DNA of 64,000 nt from Roseomonas sp. AR75. Its GTDB lineage: Bacteria; Pseudomonadota; Alphaproteobacteria; Acetobacterales; Acetobacteraceae. The translations under genes were made by a program, and so were the position numbers. Below are positions 1-8,300 of this stretch, piece by piece (positions within the stretch are counted from its first letter, which is position 1; each line of letters starts with the position of its first letter). The stretch spans positions 868,001-932,000 of the forward strand of contig NZ_STGB01000004.1 in assembly GCF_005222815.1 (NCBI RefSeq), read 5' to 3'. Below the pieces are notes generated by a model, which did not search any database, had not been told where the DNA came from, and saw nothing but the letters and a program-made list of their open reading frames with translations.

Positions 1-174
1 CGCAGGGTCGCCGCTGGCGGCGCGCAGGAAGGCGCGGGCGAGGGTGCTTTTCCCGGCGCCGAGCGGGCCTTCCAGAAGGATGGCGTCGCCGGCGCGGGCG
101 CGGGCGGCGAGGCGCGCGGCCAGCGCCTCGGTCGCCGCGGCGTCGGGCAGGTGGATCGTCACGGGAGCTTGCAT
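1..174 (-). CDS. tsaE: TsaE, tRNA threonylcarbamoyladenosine biosynthesis ATPase (5' end only)
   Basis: Only the first 58 codons lie in the window; the gene runs off the left edge. The translation begins MQAPVTIHLPDAAATEALAA and reaches a P-loop, GPLGAGKSTLARAFLRA, at residues 38-54. The short N-terminal strand-helix before an early P-loop of the form G-x-L-G-A-G-K-(S/T)-(T/S) followed by LAR.FLR is the TsaE (YjeE) arrangement. TsaE is the ATPase partner of TsaB/TsaD in making t6A37 on ANN-decoding tRNAs. The start is the ATG at 174, the first in frame. Switch and Walker B regions are outside the window, so the family call rests on the N-terminus alone. Confidence 0.8.
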   Translation of the reverse strand, partial: MQAPVTIHLPDAAATEALAARLAARARAGDAILLEGPLGAGKSTLARAFLRAASGDPA

Positions 175-304
175 GCCGGGTTCGCGGCGCAATCTGCCCC
201 CGGCGGGCCAAGGGGCACAAGCGTTGGACGCAGGCGCGGGGTTCGCGGTTTGATCGCCACGCCGCCAGCCGCTACAGAACCGCGCTTTCGGCAAGGAATG
301 GACG

Positions 305-1324
305 ATGCCGGCCAGGGTAGAGACGGATGTCGCGATCATCGGCGCGGGCCCCGTGGGGCTCTTCGCGGTGTTCGAATGCGGCATGCTGCGGATGAAGACC
401 GTCGTCATCGACGCGCTGGACGCGGCCGGTGGGCAGTGCAGCGCGCTCTATCCGGAGAAGCCGATCTTCGACATCCCCGCGCATCCCGAGATCGCGGCCG
501 CCGACCTGATCTCGGCGCTGGAGAAGCAGGCGCGGCCCTTCAATCCGCTGATGCTGCTGTCGCGCCGGGTCGAGAGGATGACCCGAACCGATGGCGGCTT
601 CGAGCTTGCGACCAGCGCAGGCGACACGATTGCCTGCAAGGCGGTGATCATCGCCGCCGGCGCCGGCGCCTTCGGCCCGAACCGCCCGCCGCTGGAGGGG
701 CTGACCGCATACGAGGCGACGGGCGGCGTGCGCTACATGGTGACGCGGCGCGAGGATTTCCGGGCCAAGCGCGTGGTGATCGCCGGCGGCGGCGATTCGG
801 CGGTGGACTGGGCGCTGTCGCTCAAGCAGATCGCGGCGAAGGTCACGGTGGTGCATCGCCGCGACAAGTTCCGCTGCGCACCCGAGAGCGCCGCGCAACT
901 CAAGACCGCCGCGGAACGCGGCGAGATCGAGATGGCGATCCCGTATCAGCTGCACGGGCTGCAGGGCGAGGGCGGCGTCCTCGCGGCCGTGGAAGTGGCG
1001 ACGTTGAAGGGCGAGGTGAAGGCGATCCCGGCGGATTTCCTGCTGCCCTTCTACGGGCTTTCCATGGAACTCGGCCCCATCGCGGAATGGGGGCTGCAGG
1101 TCGAGCACAAGCATGTGCAGGTGAACCCGGCGACCTGCGAGACGAACGTGCCCGGCGTGCACGCCATCGGTGACATCGCCACCTATCCCGGCAAGCTCAA
1201 GCTGATCCTGCAAGGCTTCTCCGAGGCCGCGATGGCCGCGCATGCGATCCATCCGCGCGTCTTCCCTGGCGAGGCGCTGCACTTCGAATACAGCACATCG
1301 AAAGGCCTGCCCGTGGCCGGCTGA
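305..1324 (+). CDS. Ferredoxin--NADP(+) reductase, thioredoxin-reductase-like type
   Basis: A 339-residue flavoprotein, expected to move electrons between NADPH and ferredoxin/flavodoxin in the cytoplasm. The FAD dinucleotide motif GAGPVG is at residues 13-18, the NADPH-binding segment VVIAGGGDSAVDWALSL begins near 157, and the C-terminal FAD contact GVHAIGDIATYPGKLKLILQ is intact. The redox CxxC of true thioredoxin reductases is absent at the expected place (the segment reads IIAAGAGAFGPN), which is the hallmark of TrxR-like FNRs (YumC/FNR2 family). AAGGA precedes the ATG by a few bases. The gene is divergent from tsaE and converges on the lytic transglycosylase gene, with a hairpin between. 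Confidence 0.88.
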   Translation: MPARVETDVAIIGAGPVGLFAVFECGMLRMKTVVIDALDAAGGQCSALYPEKPIFDIPAHPEIAAADLISALEKQARPFNPLMLLSRRVERMTRTDGGFELATSAGDTIACKAVIIAAGAGAFGPNRPPLEGLTAYEATGGVRYMVTRREDFRAKRVVIAGGGDSAVDWALSLKQIAAKVTVVHRRDKFRCAPESAAQLKTAAERGEIEMAIPYQLHGLQGEGGVLAAVEVATLKGEVKAIPADFLLPFYGLSMELGPIAEWGLQVEHKHVQVNPATCETNVPGVHAIGDIATYPGKLKLILQGFSEAAMAAHAIHPRVFPGEALHFEYSTSKGLPVAG

Positions 1325-1342
1325 GGTCCTGGATGGAGGGGG

Positions 1343-1365
1343 CCGGGGACGATCATCGTCCCCGG
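1343..1365. terminator. Bidirectional hairpin between convergent genes
   Basis: Perfect 10-bp stem CCGGGGACGA / TCGTCCCCGG with a TCA loop, placed between the stop of the ferredoxin reductase gene and the stop of the lytic transglycosylase gene. The symmetric position suits termination in both directions. The following bases (TTCGGCTTT) give only a short T-run. Confidence 0.7.
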
Positions 1366-1372
1366 TTCGGCT

Positions 1373-2338
1373 TTACCGCTTCATCAGCCCGACGAAGCTC
1401 ACGCCCGGCGCTGGGATGCTGTCCGCCCCGCTCTCCGCGATCGCGCGCATCGCCCCGGTGAAGTACCGCACGAAGCGGTCTGCGTGTTCGGAGGTGCCGA
1501 TCGGGTATTGCGCCATGCGCCAGCGATTCGTTGCCGAGCCCTGGTAGCGCACGGAGCCTGCATTGTAGGCGCAGCAGACCAGCGGCGGGTCGAAGCGCGT
1601 CGCGCCGGCCTGGCGCCACATATAGGCCATGCCGGCGCGGATCGAGGTGCTGGGGTTCTCCAGCGCAGAGAGGCTCAGCGAGTCGTCGCCCAGCGCCTCC
1701 CGCGCGGTGGAGAGCAGGGTCTGCATCAGCCCGACCGAGACGCGGCGCGGCGTGCGGGACGGGTCCTCCAGGTCGCAGCCCGGCTCGAAGCGCTTGGCGT
1801 CGGCCCGGCCGCTCGATTCGGTGCAGATCGTCGCGATGGCGAGTTCCGCCGGCACCGGGAAGCGGGCGGAGGCGGTGGCGATGGCGTCCGCGTAGTCGCG
1901 CAGCACGCGCGCGGCGAGGTCGGCTTCGGGCTTGCGCGGCTCGGCCAACACGCCATCCACGTCCAGGCCGTGCGGCGTCAGGCGCCAGCGTATGCCATCG
2001 GGATAGCGCCCGTGCATCTCGCGCAGCGATGCGAGCGTCGCAGAGTCCAGCACGCTTTCGACGCCGATCTTCAGCGCGGCGCCCGGCTTGCCCTCGCCGG
2101 TCAGCGCGGTCCAGGTGACGGGGCCGAGCACGCCGTCCTCCACCAGGCCGCGGCGGCGCTGGAAGGCCTTCACCGCCTCCCGCGTGGCGGCGCCGAACAG
2201 GCCGTCGGGCTTCAGCCCGGCGCCGGCGCGGTCGTTCAGCAGGCGCTGCGCCCAGAACACCTCGTCGCCGCGCATCATCGGCTGGGTGAACCACCAGCTT
2301 CGGGTGAGTCTTGCGGGGGGAGCGGCCACCTCGGACAT
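1373..2338 (-). CDS. Peptidoglycan-binding / lytic transglycosylase domain protein
   Basis: Encodes about 321 residues. The N-terminal third carries a PG_binding_1-like module (WAQRLLN...LKPDGLFGAATREAVKAFQ). The C-terminal half is an SLT-type lysozyme-like domain: catalytic-Glu motif ATICTESSGRADA, then VGLMQTLLSTARE, the NPSTSIRAGMAYM segment and AYNAGS, all conserved in lytic transglycosylases. It would cleave glycan strands. No signal peptide is evident, so export may use another route or it may be a phage-derived or secretion-associated muramidase. I take the ATG at 2338, with GAGG 8 nt upstream, over a GTG at 2347. It overlaps the lipoprotein stop as TGATG, so it is third in a coupled set with the two genes upstream. 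Confidence 0.8.
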   Translation of the reverse strand: MSEVAAPPARLTRSWWFTQPMMRGDEVFWAQRLLNDRAGAGLKPDGLFGAATREAVKAFQRRRGLVEDGVLGPVTWTALTGEGKPGAALKIGVESVLDSATLASLREMHGRYPDGIRWRLTPHGLDVDGVLAEPRKPEADLAARVLRDYADAIATASARFPVPAELAIATICTESSGRADAKRFEPGCDLEDPSRTPRRVSVGLMQTLLSTAREALGDDSLSLSALENPSTSIRAGMAYMWRQAGATRFDPPLVCCAYNAGSVRYQGSATNRWRMAQYPIGTSEHADRFVRYFTGAMRAIAESGADSIPAPGVSFVGLMKR

Positions 2339-3009
2339 CAGGGGCACCTCGGGGTCTGGGCAGCGAGCTGGGTGGCGACGGCGGCGCGCCGCTGTCCGAT
2401 GCGGTTGCCGAGCGGCGGCAGGCCCGGCGCCTCGGCCGCGCTGGCGGCCTGTTCACGTGCCTCGGCCAGGGCGGCGCAGCGCTCGGCGGCCGGGATGTCG
2501 CCGGACTGCACGCGGTTGAGCGTGACGCCTGCGGCGAAGTAGTCGGCATAGCCGTCGCCGGGGCCGCGCGGCGTGGTGCGCAGCGGCGCTATGGCGGCGA
2601 GGATGGCCGTATTGTCCGCCTGGCGCTGCGCGCCGATGGCGCGGTCGCGCTGGCGTTCCAGCGCATCGGCCAGGCGGACCGCGGTTTCCAGCCGCTCATC
2701 CGCCGTCGCGTCGGCCGGCATCAGCGCGCGGGCGCGGGTGAAGGACTGCACGGCGCAGTCCCGCCGCGCCGGACGCTGCGCCTCCGGCGTCGTCGGCGCC
2801 TCCGCCAGGCGGGCACAGGCGGCGCCGCGATGCAGCCACAGCGTGACGCAGGCGCGATCCGCGACGTCGCAGTCGAAGGGCCGGTCGGCCATGGCGTCGC
2901 TGCTGCCGGGGGGCGTGCGGCGCAACTCGCCGGCAAGCTGCACGGTCTCGCGCGAGGGCTGCTGGCACGCGGCGAGCAGCAGGATCAGCAGAAGGGCGGC
3001 GCGGCGCAT
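2338..3009 (-). CDS. Predicted lipoprotein, unknown function
   Basis: A 223-residue protein with a lipoprotein signal: charged MRR, hydrophobic run, and lipobox LLAAC with Cys15 as the probable lipidation site. The mature part is alanine- and arginine-rich and helical in look, with Cys residues at CDVADRACV and GAACARLAE that could pair in the periplasm. I recognise no domain. Start and stop overlap the neighbours on both sides (TGATG each), so it is translated with the membrane protein and the lytic transglycosylase and probably works with them at the envelope. Confidence 0.78.
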   Translation of the reverse strand: MRRAALLLILLLAACQQPSRETVQLAGELRRTPPGSSDAMADRPFDCDVADRACVTLWLHRGAACARLAEAPTTPEAQRPARRDCAVQSFTRARALMPADATADERLETAVRLADALERQRDRAIGAQRQADNTAILAAIAPLRTTPRGPGDGYADYFAAGVTLNRVQSGDIPAAERCAALAEAREQAASAAEAPGLPPLGNRIGQRRAAVATQLAAQTPRCP

Positions 3010-4787
3010 CAGCCTGATCCTCCTTCGGCGGGGGCGGTGGAGGCCTGCTCGGCGGCGACGGTCTTGTCATCCGCCTCGGCCTTCGCGCCGCGCAGGAAGT
3101 CGGCCGCGGCGAGGCGGGAGGAAACCTGGGCGAGGGTGGCGGGATCCGCCTTGCCGAGCGCCTCGACCATGTAGACCATCCGCTCCAGCTCCGCGGCGAC
3201 GCGGCTGTCCTGGCGGGCGCTGCGCACGGCGCCGGCCAGGGCCAGGGTGGAGACCTGCGCGCCGCCGACGGTGATCTGCTTGAGGTCGAGGCCCTGCAGC
3301 GCCGCCGCGCCGGTCATCGCGGCGCGGTAATCCTCGATCGCATCGGCCAGCGCGTCGGGCGCACCGGCGAAGCTGTTGCGCAGCAGGTCGGCGCCCGGGC
3401 CGGCCAGGCCGCCCAGCACCTGCTCGGCCTTTTCCCGCGCCGGCGTCACGCCGCTGCCGGGGGCGACGCCCACCACCTCCCACACGGCGAGGCAGAGCGC
3501 GGGCTCGATCGTGCCGCCGGGTGCCAGGCGCTGGGCCAGCAGCGGCGCGCGCATCAGCGCGGCGGTGGCGAGATCGCTGGTCATCACCTGCGGAAGCAGG
3601 CCGAGATCGAGCGGCGTATCCAGCATCGCCGCCTTCCAGCGATCGAATTTTTCCTTCTCTTTCACGAGTTGGAGTCCGCCGACGACGACTGCGGCGACCA
3701 GACCCGCGGGGCCGGCGACGGCGGCGCCACCGAAGACGCCGCCGAGCACATTGGCGATCGGCGCGCTCTGCTGCGCCACGCGGCCCACCGTGGCCATGGC
3801 GTCGGCGACGGCATTGCCGACCGGGCCGAGATCGCCCAGGTCGCGCAGCGCATTGCCGGCTTCCTCGGCAAGCTGGCCCATCGTCTCGGCATTCGCGTTG
3901 CCGCCGATGACCGGGCCGATGCGGGTCAGCAGCCCGTCCACGCGCGCAAGCGCCCGGTCGGCGCCGGCCACGGCGCCGGTGCCGACGCCAAGCGTGCCGG
4001 CCACGGCGATCAGGCTGCGCAGCGCCTGCAGCTTGCCCTGGGCATCGCGCAGGGTGGCGAGGCGTGATTGCTGTTCCGGCGTGCCGCCGCCGCCCACGCC
4101 GGCGACGACCACGGCCGTGCCGGCAGCGCTGCGTGCGGCTGCGCCGGCATCGGTGGCGGCGGCGCTGGCGGTGTCGGCTGCCTGGGTGGCGCGCTGCACC
4201 GCTTCCTGCGCGCCGTCGACGATGCGGCGCGACTGCTCGCTGTTGCGGGTGGCGAAGTAGAAGGTGATGACGGTGCCGATGAAGCCGGTCAGCGCCTCGC
4301 CGGAGCGCAGGCCCAGCGCGTCCTGGAATGCCAGCAGGACGAAGCCGAAGACGATGATGAAGACCGAGAGCAGCGCACGGATGGAGCCTTCCGGCACGCC
4401 GAGCGGCAGATCGAAGTAGCGGCCGGTGAGCGAGCTGGCTTCCGGCGCGAGTCCGTCCGGCGTCTTCGCCTGCGTCTCCTTCGCCAGATGCCGCAGCAGC
4501 AGCCAGGAGCCGTAGAGGAAGATGAGGAGGATGCCCGTGACGATCATCCAGGGCATCAGGCGCGTGGCCTGCGCAGCCGCGGTGGGGGCCAGCTTCGTCG
4601 TGGTCGGCTCGACACCCGCGGTGGCGGCGACGGGGGCCGGGGCGGCAGGCGTGAGGATGACCGGCGGCGCGGTGGGCGCGGGCGCCTGCACGTCCTGCGC
4701 CATGACCGGGGCCTGCGCCAGCAACAGGGGCATGGCGAGGAGCGCCCCACGGATCAGCCTTCCGGCACGCTTGCGCCATGCCTGCAT
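3009..4787 (-). CDS. Large envelope protein with signal peptide and three membrane segments, unknown function
   Basis: 592 residues. Residues 1-31 look like a signal peptide ending VMAQD, followed by a Pro/Ala-rich linker to about 75. Hydrophobic segments lie at about 78-98 (MPWMIVTGILLIFLYGSWLL), 137-158 and 163-180. The rest is a long Ala-rich domain, partly coiled-coil in look, with a Gly/Ala hydrophobic patch near 350-375 (GGAAVAGPAGLVAAVVVGG) of the glycine-zipper kind. The start has GAGGGAGAG upstream. It heads a three-gene coupled set with the lipoprotein and lytic transglycosylase. I do not recognise a family; function is open. Confidence 0.72.
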   Translation of the reverse strand: MQAWRKRAGRLIRGALLAMPLLLAQAPVMAQDVQAPAPTAPPVILTPAAPAPVAATAGVEPTTTKLAPTAAAQATRLMPWMIVTGILLIFLYGSWLLLRHLAKETQAKTPDGLAPEASSLTGRYFDLPLGVPEGSIRALLSVFIIVFGFVLLAFQDALGLRSGEALTGFIGTVITFYFATRNSEQSRRIVDGAQEAVQRATQAADTASAAATDAGAAARSAAGTAVVVAGVGGGGTPEQQSRLATLRDAQGKLQALRSLIAVAGTLGVGTGAVAGADRALARVDGLLTRIGPVIGGNANAETMGQLAEEAGNALRDLGDLGPVGNAVADAMATVGRVAQQSAPIANVLGGVFGGAAVAGPAGLVAAVVVGGLQLVKEKEKFDRWKAAMLDTPLDLGLLPQVMTSDLATAALMRAPLLAQRLAPGGTIEPALCLAVWEVVGVAPGSGVTPAREKAEQVLGGLAGPGADLLRNSFAGAPDALADAIEDYRAAMTGAAALQGLDLKQITVGGAQVSTLALAGAVRSARQDSRVAAELERMVYMVEALGKADPATLAQVSSRLAAADFLRGAKAEADDKTVAAEQASTAPAEGGSG

Positions 4788-4907
4788 GGGCCGCTCTCCC
4801 TCGCACTCGGACAGAGGCTAGGTCGGGCAACTCCATGAAATCAAGTTAGTTTTAGGATTTGTTCCCTATTAGTTCGGGAGTGTGGCTTTCCGGTCGCGCA
4901 ATTGCGA

Positions 4908-5234
4908 TCACGCCCGCTGCAACAAGCCGCGGATCCGCTCGACGTCCCCCGGCGGCACTGCCAGCCGCAGTTCCGCGCCGTCGATGGACGCTGCCTCGCG
5001 GTCGATGGGCGCGTCGCGCACAAGGCTCTCCAGCGCGAGCTTGGCCGCACCCGCATCGGCAAAGTGGCGACGCAGCGTGACGGCGCCGGGTACGGGCGCC
5101 GATGCCTCAAGGAGGACCTCGGCCGGCACGGCCCGGGCGGAGCCGCTGGCCATGCTGGCGGGCGGGTCGCTGGCCGGGAAGGTTTCCCGGACGGCCTCGT
5201 CCTGGCTGGCGTCGGGCTTGCGGTTGGCGGGCAT
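4908..5234 (-). CDS. Small ETFPASDPP-motif protein
   Basis: A 108-residue soluble protein. Near the N-terminus it carries DEAVRETFPASDPPA, a motif seen in many short alphaproteobacterial proteins of unknown function, usually conserved hypothetical and often near stress genes. The C-terminal part (LRRHFADAGAAKLALESLV ... LRLAVPPGDVERIRGLL) looks like a small alpha/beta fold. GGGGGA lies upstream of the ATG at 5234. It is a single gene between the envelope set and the haemagglutinin-type gene. The longer minus-strand reading frame across the same bases is rejected in favour of this one because of the recognisable motif. Confidence 0.72.
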   Translation of the reverse strand: MPANRKPDASQDEAVRETFPASDPPASMASGSARAVPAEVLLEASAPVPGAVTLRRHFADAGAAKLALESLVRDAPIDREAASIDGAELRLAVPPGDVERIRGLLQRA

Positions 5235-5315
5235 TGTCGAGGTCCCCCGTTTGGTTGTCGCTCCGGTCTGAACGCGCGGGTCGGGGGAGGGTTCGGCAGA
5301 GATCCCGACGCCGGG

Positions 5316-8300
5316 TCACTCGACCTCGGCGATGGGGCGCAGCGGCCAGGCGACAGGCCAGGGCGCCCAGAGGGAGGGCGCGGGCGGGCGGCCTTCGATC
5401 GGCACCGGCGCCTCGCCGGTCCAGACGACGTCCCACAGGTCCACGCGCACCGGAACAAGCAGGATCGGCGGGCCCGCCAGGGTTGGCGGCGACGGGTCTG
5501 GGCCGGCGATGGGGGGCGGCGGCGGTTCCGGCGCAGGGCCAGGATCGGGACCGGGGCCGGGCTCGGGGCCAGGATCGGGGCTGGGGCCGGGTCCCGGCGG
5601 CGGCGTCTGCCCGCAACTGGCGGCACCCATCGGGCAGGCGTTGAAGAGATAGCCGGCTTCGCTGGTCGAGATGGTGACGAGGGCGGCAGCCTCCTCCCCG
5701 CCGACGCCGCCGACCACGCCCACCAGGAAGGCCGAGCCGCCCTGGCCCAGAACGCCGAGTCGCCCAGCTTCCAGCGTGCCGACGGAGGGGGCGCTGTCCA
5801 GCAGCAGGAACACCGGGGAGGCGCCGGCCTGGATGGCAAAGGCAGCGCCGCCGGCGGCGGCGCTGCGCGCGAGCCCGAAATCGGCAAGCTGCGTGGGCTG
5901 CTGCGCCGCGGGCAGGCCGGGGATGTCGGGCTGCACGAAGCCGGGGATGGCGGTGAGGCCGTCGGTGCGGCGGGTGTCCAGCATCAGCACCGGCAGGCGA
6001 GCGGGATCGCGCGGTTCCAGCAGGCTCGGCGCGCCCGCCTCGATGCCTGCGGGCGCGGCGAGCAACACGGCGCTGCCGGCCTGGAAGGTGGCGCCGTCCA
6101 GCCGCATCGCGCCGAGCGCCCTCAGCGTGATGCCCTCGCCGGAGATGCCGCCGGCGAGCGTGAGCGGCCCGTCGCTGGCCAGGGCGAAATCGGCGCCGGC
6201 ATTGCCGGCGACGAGGCGCGGCACCTGGTTGCCGGCGCCGGCCAGCGCGACAGCGCCGGAGGCATGCACCTCGAGGGCGCCGGTGAGGCGCAGCGCCGCG
6301 CCGGAGGCGGCCTGGGCGACGTCGCCGGACAGGGCGACCAGCAGCGCCGGGCCGCTCGCCGAGACCGGCGCGAGCAGGCCGATGCTGTCGGCGGAGAGCG
6401 CGAGGCTGTCGCCGATCTCCAGCGCGCCGGTGACGGAGAGCGGACCGCCGGCGGCCAGGCGCAGCGCGCCGGCGCGGCCGGAGAGCGCGCCGACGCGATG
6501 GCTGGCGCTGTCCAGCAGCACGGCGCCGGCGACATCCAGGCCCAGCACCTCGGCACGCAGCGCGCCGCTTCCCTGGTCCAGGCCGCCGCCAAGGGTCAGG
6601 GTCACCTCGGGCGCGGCGATCAGGCTGGCGAGGGCAAGGGGAGCCGTGCCGGTGTCGCGCAGATGCCAGATGCCTGCGGCGCTGCCACCGACGGCGCCGA
6701 GACGGTTGGCGCCGTCGAGATCGACGCTGCCGAAGACGGAGCGCGCGGTGAGCCTCGGCGCCCTGATGACGCCGGCGGGCTGGCTCAACGTACCCGCGGC
6801 GATCAGGGTCATGGCGCCGCTGACCAGCAGGTCGCCCTCCAGCGTGAGCGGGCCGGAGGTGGAGAGGGCAAGGTCCCCGCCGATCCCGGCGCCGAGGAGG
6901 CGCGGCAATGCATTGCCCGGGCTTTCGAGAGTCGCGTTGCCGGCGATGTCGAGGCGCAGCGTGTCGGCCGCGAGGCTTGCGAAGGGAAGCTGCGAGAGGT
7001 CGCCGCCCGTCGTGAGGTCCAGCGCGGCGGTGGCGACGGGTTCGGTGAGGCGCAGCGCCGTCGTCGTCCGCAGGGTGAGGCCGCCCGGCGCGGCGACGGC
7101 GCCGAGTTCGCGGATGGCATTCGTCGCGGCGCCGAGCGTCACCTGGCCGCCGGAGTCGAGCGCGAGCAGGTCGGTCGCGATGCCCAGTGCCGCGGCGCCC
7201 TGGGCGATGGCGCCGCCGGCGCGCAGCGCAATCTCGGGCGCGGCGATGTCGTCCACGACCAGCGCGCCGTCGGTGCGAATGCGGAAGCTCGATCCCGCGT
7301 GGCCGGAGAGCGCGGCGATGGCGTTGCCTGCAGCGGCGAGGTTGACGCCATCCGTCGCCTCGGCACGCAGGGTGGAGGCGAGCAGCGTGCCGCCTTCCTG
7401 CGCGATGCCACCGGCGACGGTGCGCAGCGTCATATCCGCGGCGGCGAGTGGCGCGGCGAGACGGAGGGCGGCGGCGTCCAGCAGCAGGGCACTGCCGGCA
7501 TCGAGGCTGCCCGTGACGTTGAGCGCCTGCGTGCTGGCCAGCGCGAAATCCTGCGCGGCGGAGGAGGCGCCGAGCGCGGCGATGGCGTTCGGTTCGGCGA
7601 GCCGCACCGACCCGGTCAGCGCATTCACGCGCAGGAACGTGGCCTCGATGCTGCTGCCGGGGTCCTGCAGCAGGCTGCCGGCCGGGGTCAGCGCGATATC
7701 GGGCGCGGTCAGGCGGCCGAGCAGCCGCAGCGTGCCGGCGGTGGCGAGGGAGAAGCCGGTGTCGGCTGCGCCCTCGCGCAGCGCGGCGACGGCGTTCAGC
7801 GGATCGTTCAGCGCGACACGGCCGCCGATGGCGCGCGCGGAGAGTTCGGGCGTGACGAGCAGCGCATCCGTCACCTGCGTCAGGTCACCCCAGGCGGCGA
7901 GGTCGATGCGCGCGGCGACGACCCGGCCTTCCAGCAGCAGCGAACGACCGGCATCCAGCACGAGATCGTCGCGCGCAGTGCCGGAAAGGCGCGAGACGTC
8001 GTTGGCACCGGCGTCCAGCCGGACGGAACCGCCGGGGGTCGTGACGTGAAGGCTACCGGCAAGCAGGCGGCCGGCCGCGCCTTGCGTCAGGTCGCCGCTG
8101 TCGAGGCCGAGGGTGACAGCCGCGCCGAGGCCATTCAGTACGCCGGCGATCTGCATCGGGCCGGCATTCCGCAGCGCGAGGCCGAAGGGTGCGGTGACGT
8201 CTCCAAGGGCGGCAATGCTATTTCCTGCGCCTTGCAGCGCGATGGCGCCGAAGGGCGAGTCCAGCGCGAGCATGCCGGCGCTGAGGCCGGCGCCGAAGCC

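Noticed and set aside
4841..5887. 348-codon minus-strand frame overlapping the ETFPASDPP gene and the 3' end of the exoprotein gene
   Set aside because: Pro/Arg/Ser-rich shadow; the alternative frames contain recognisable proteins.
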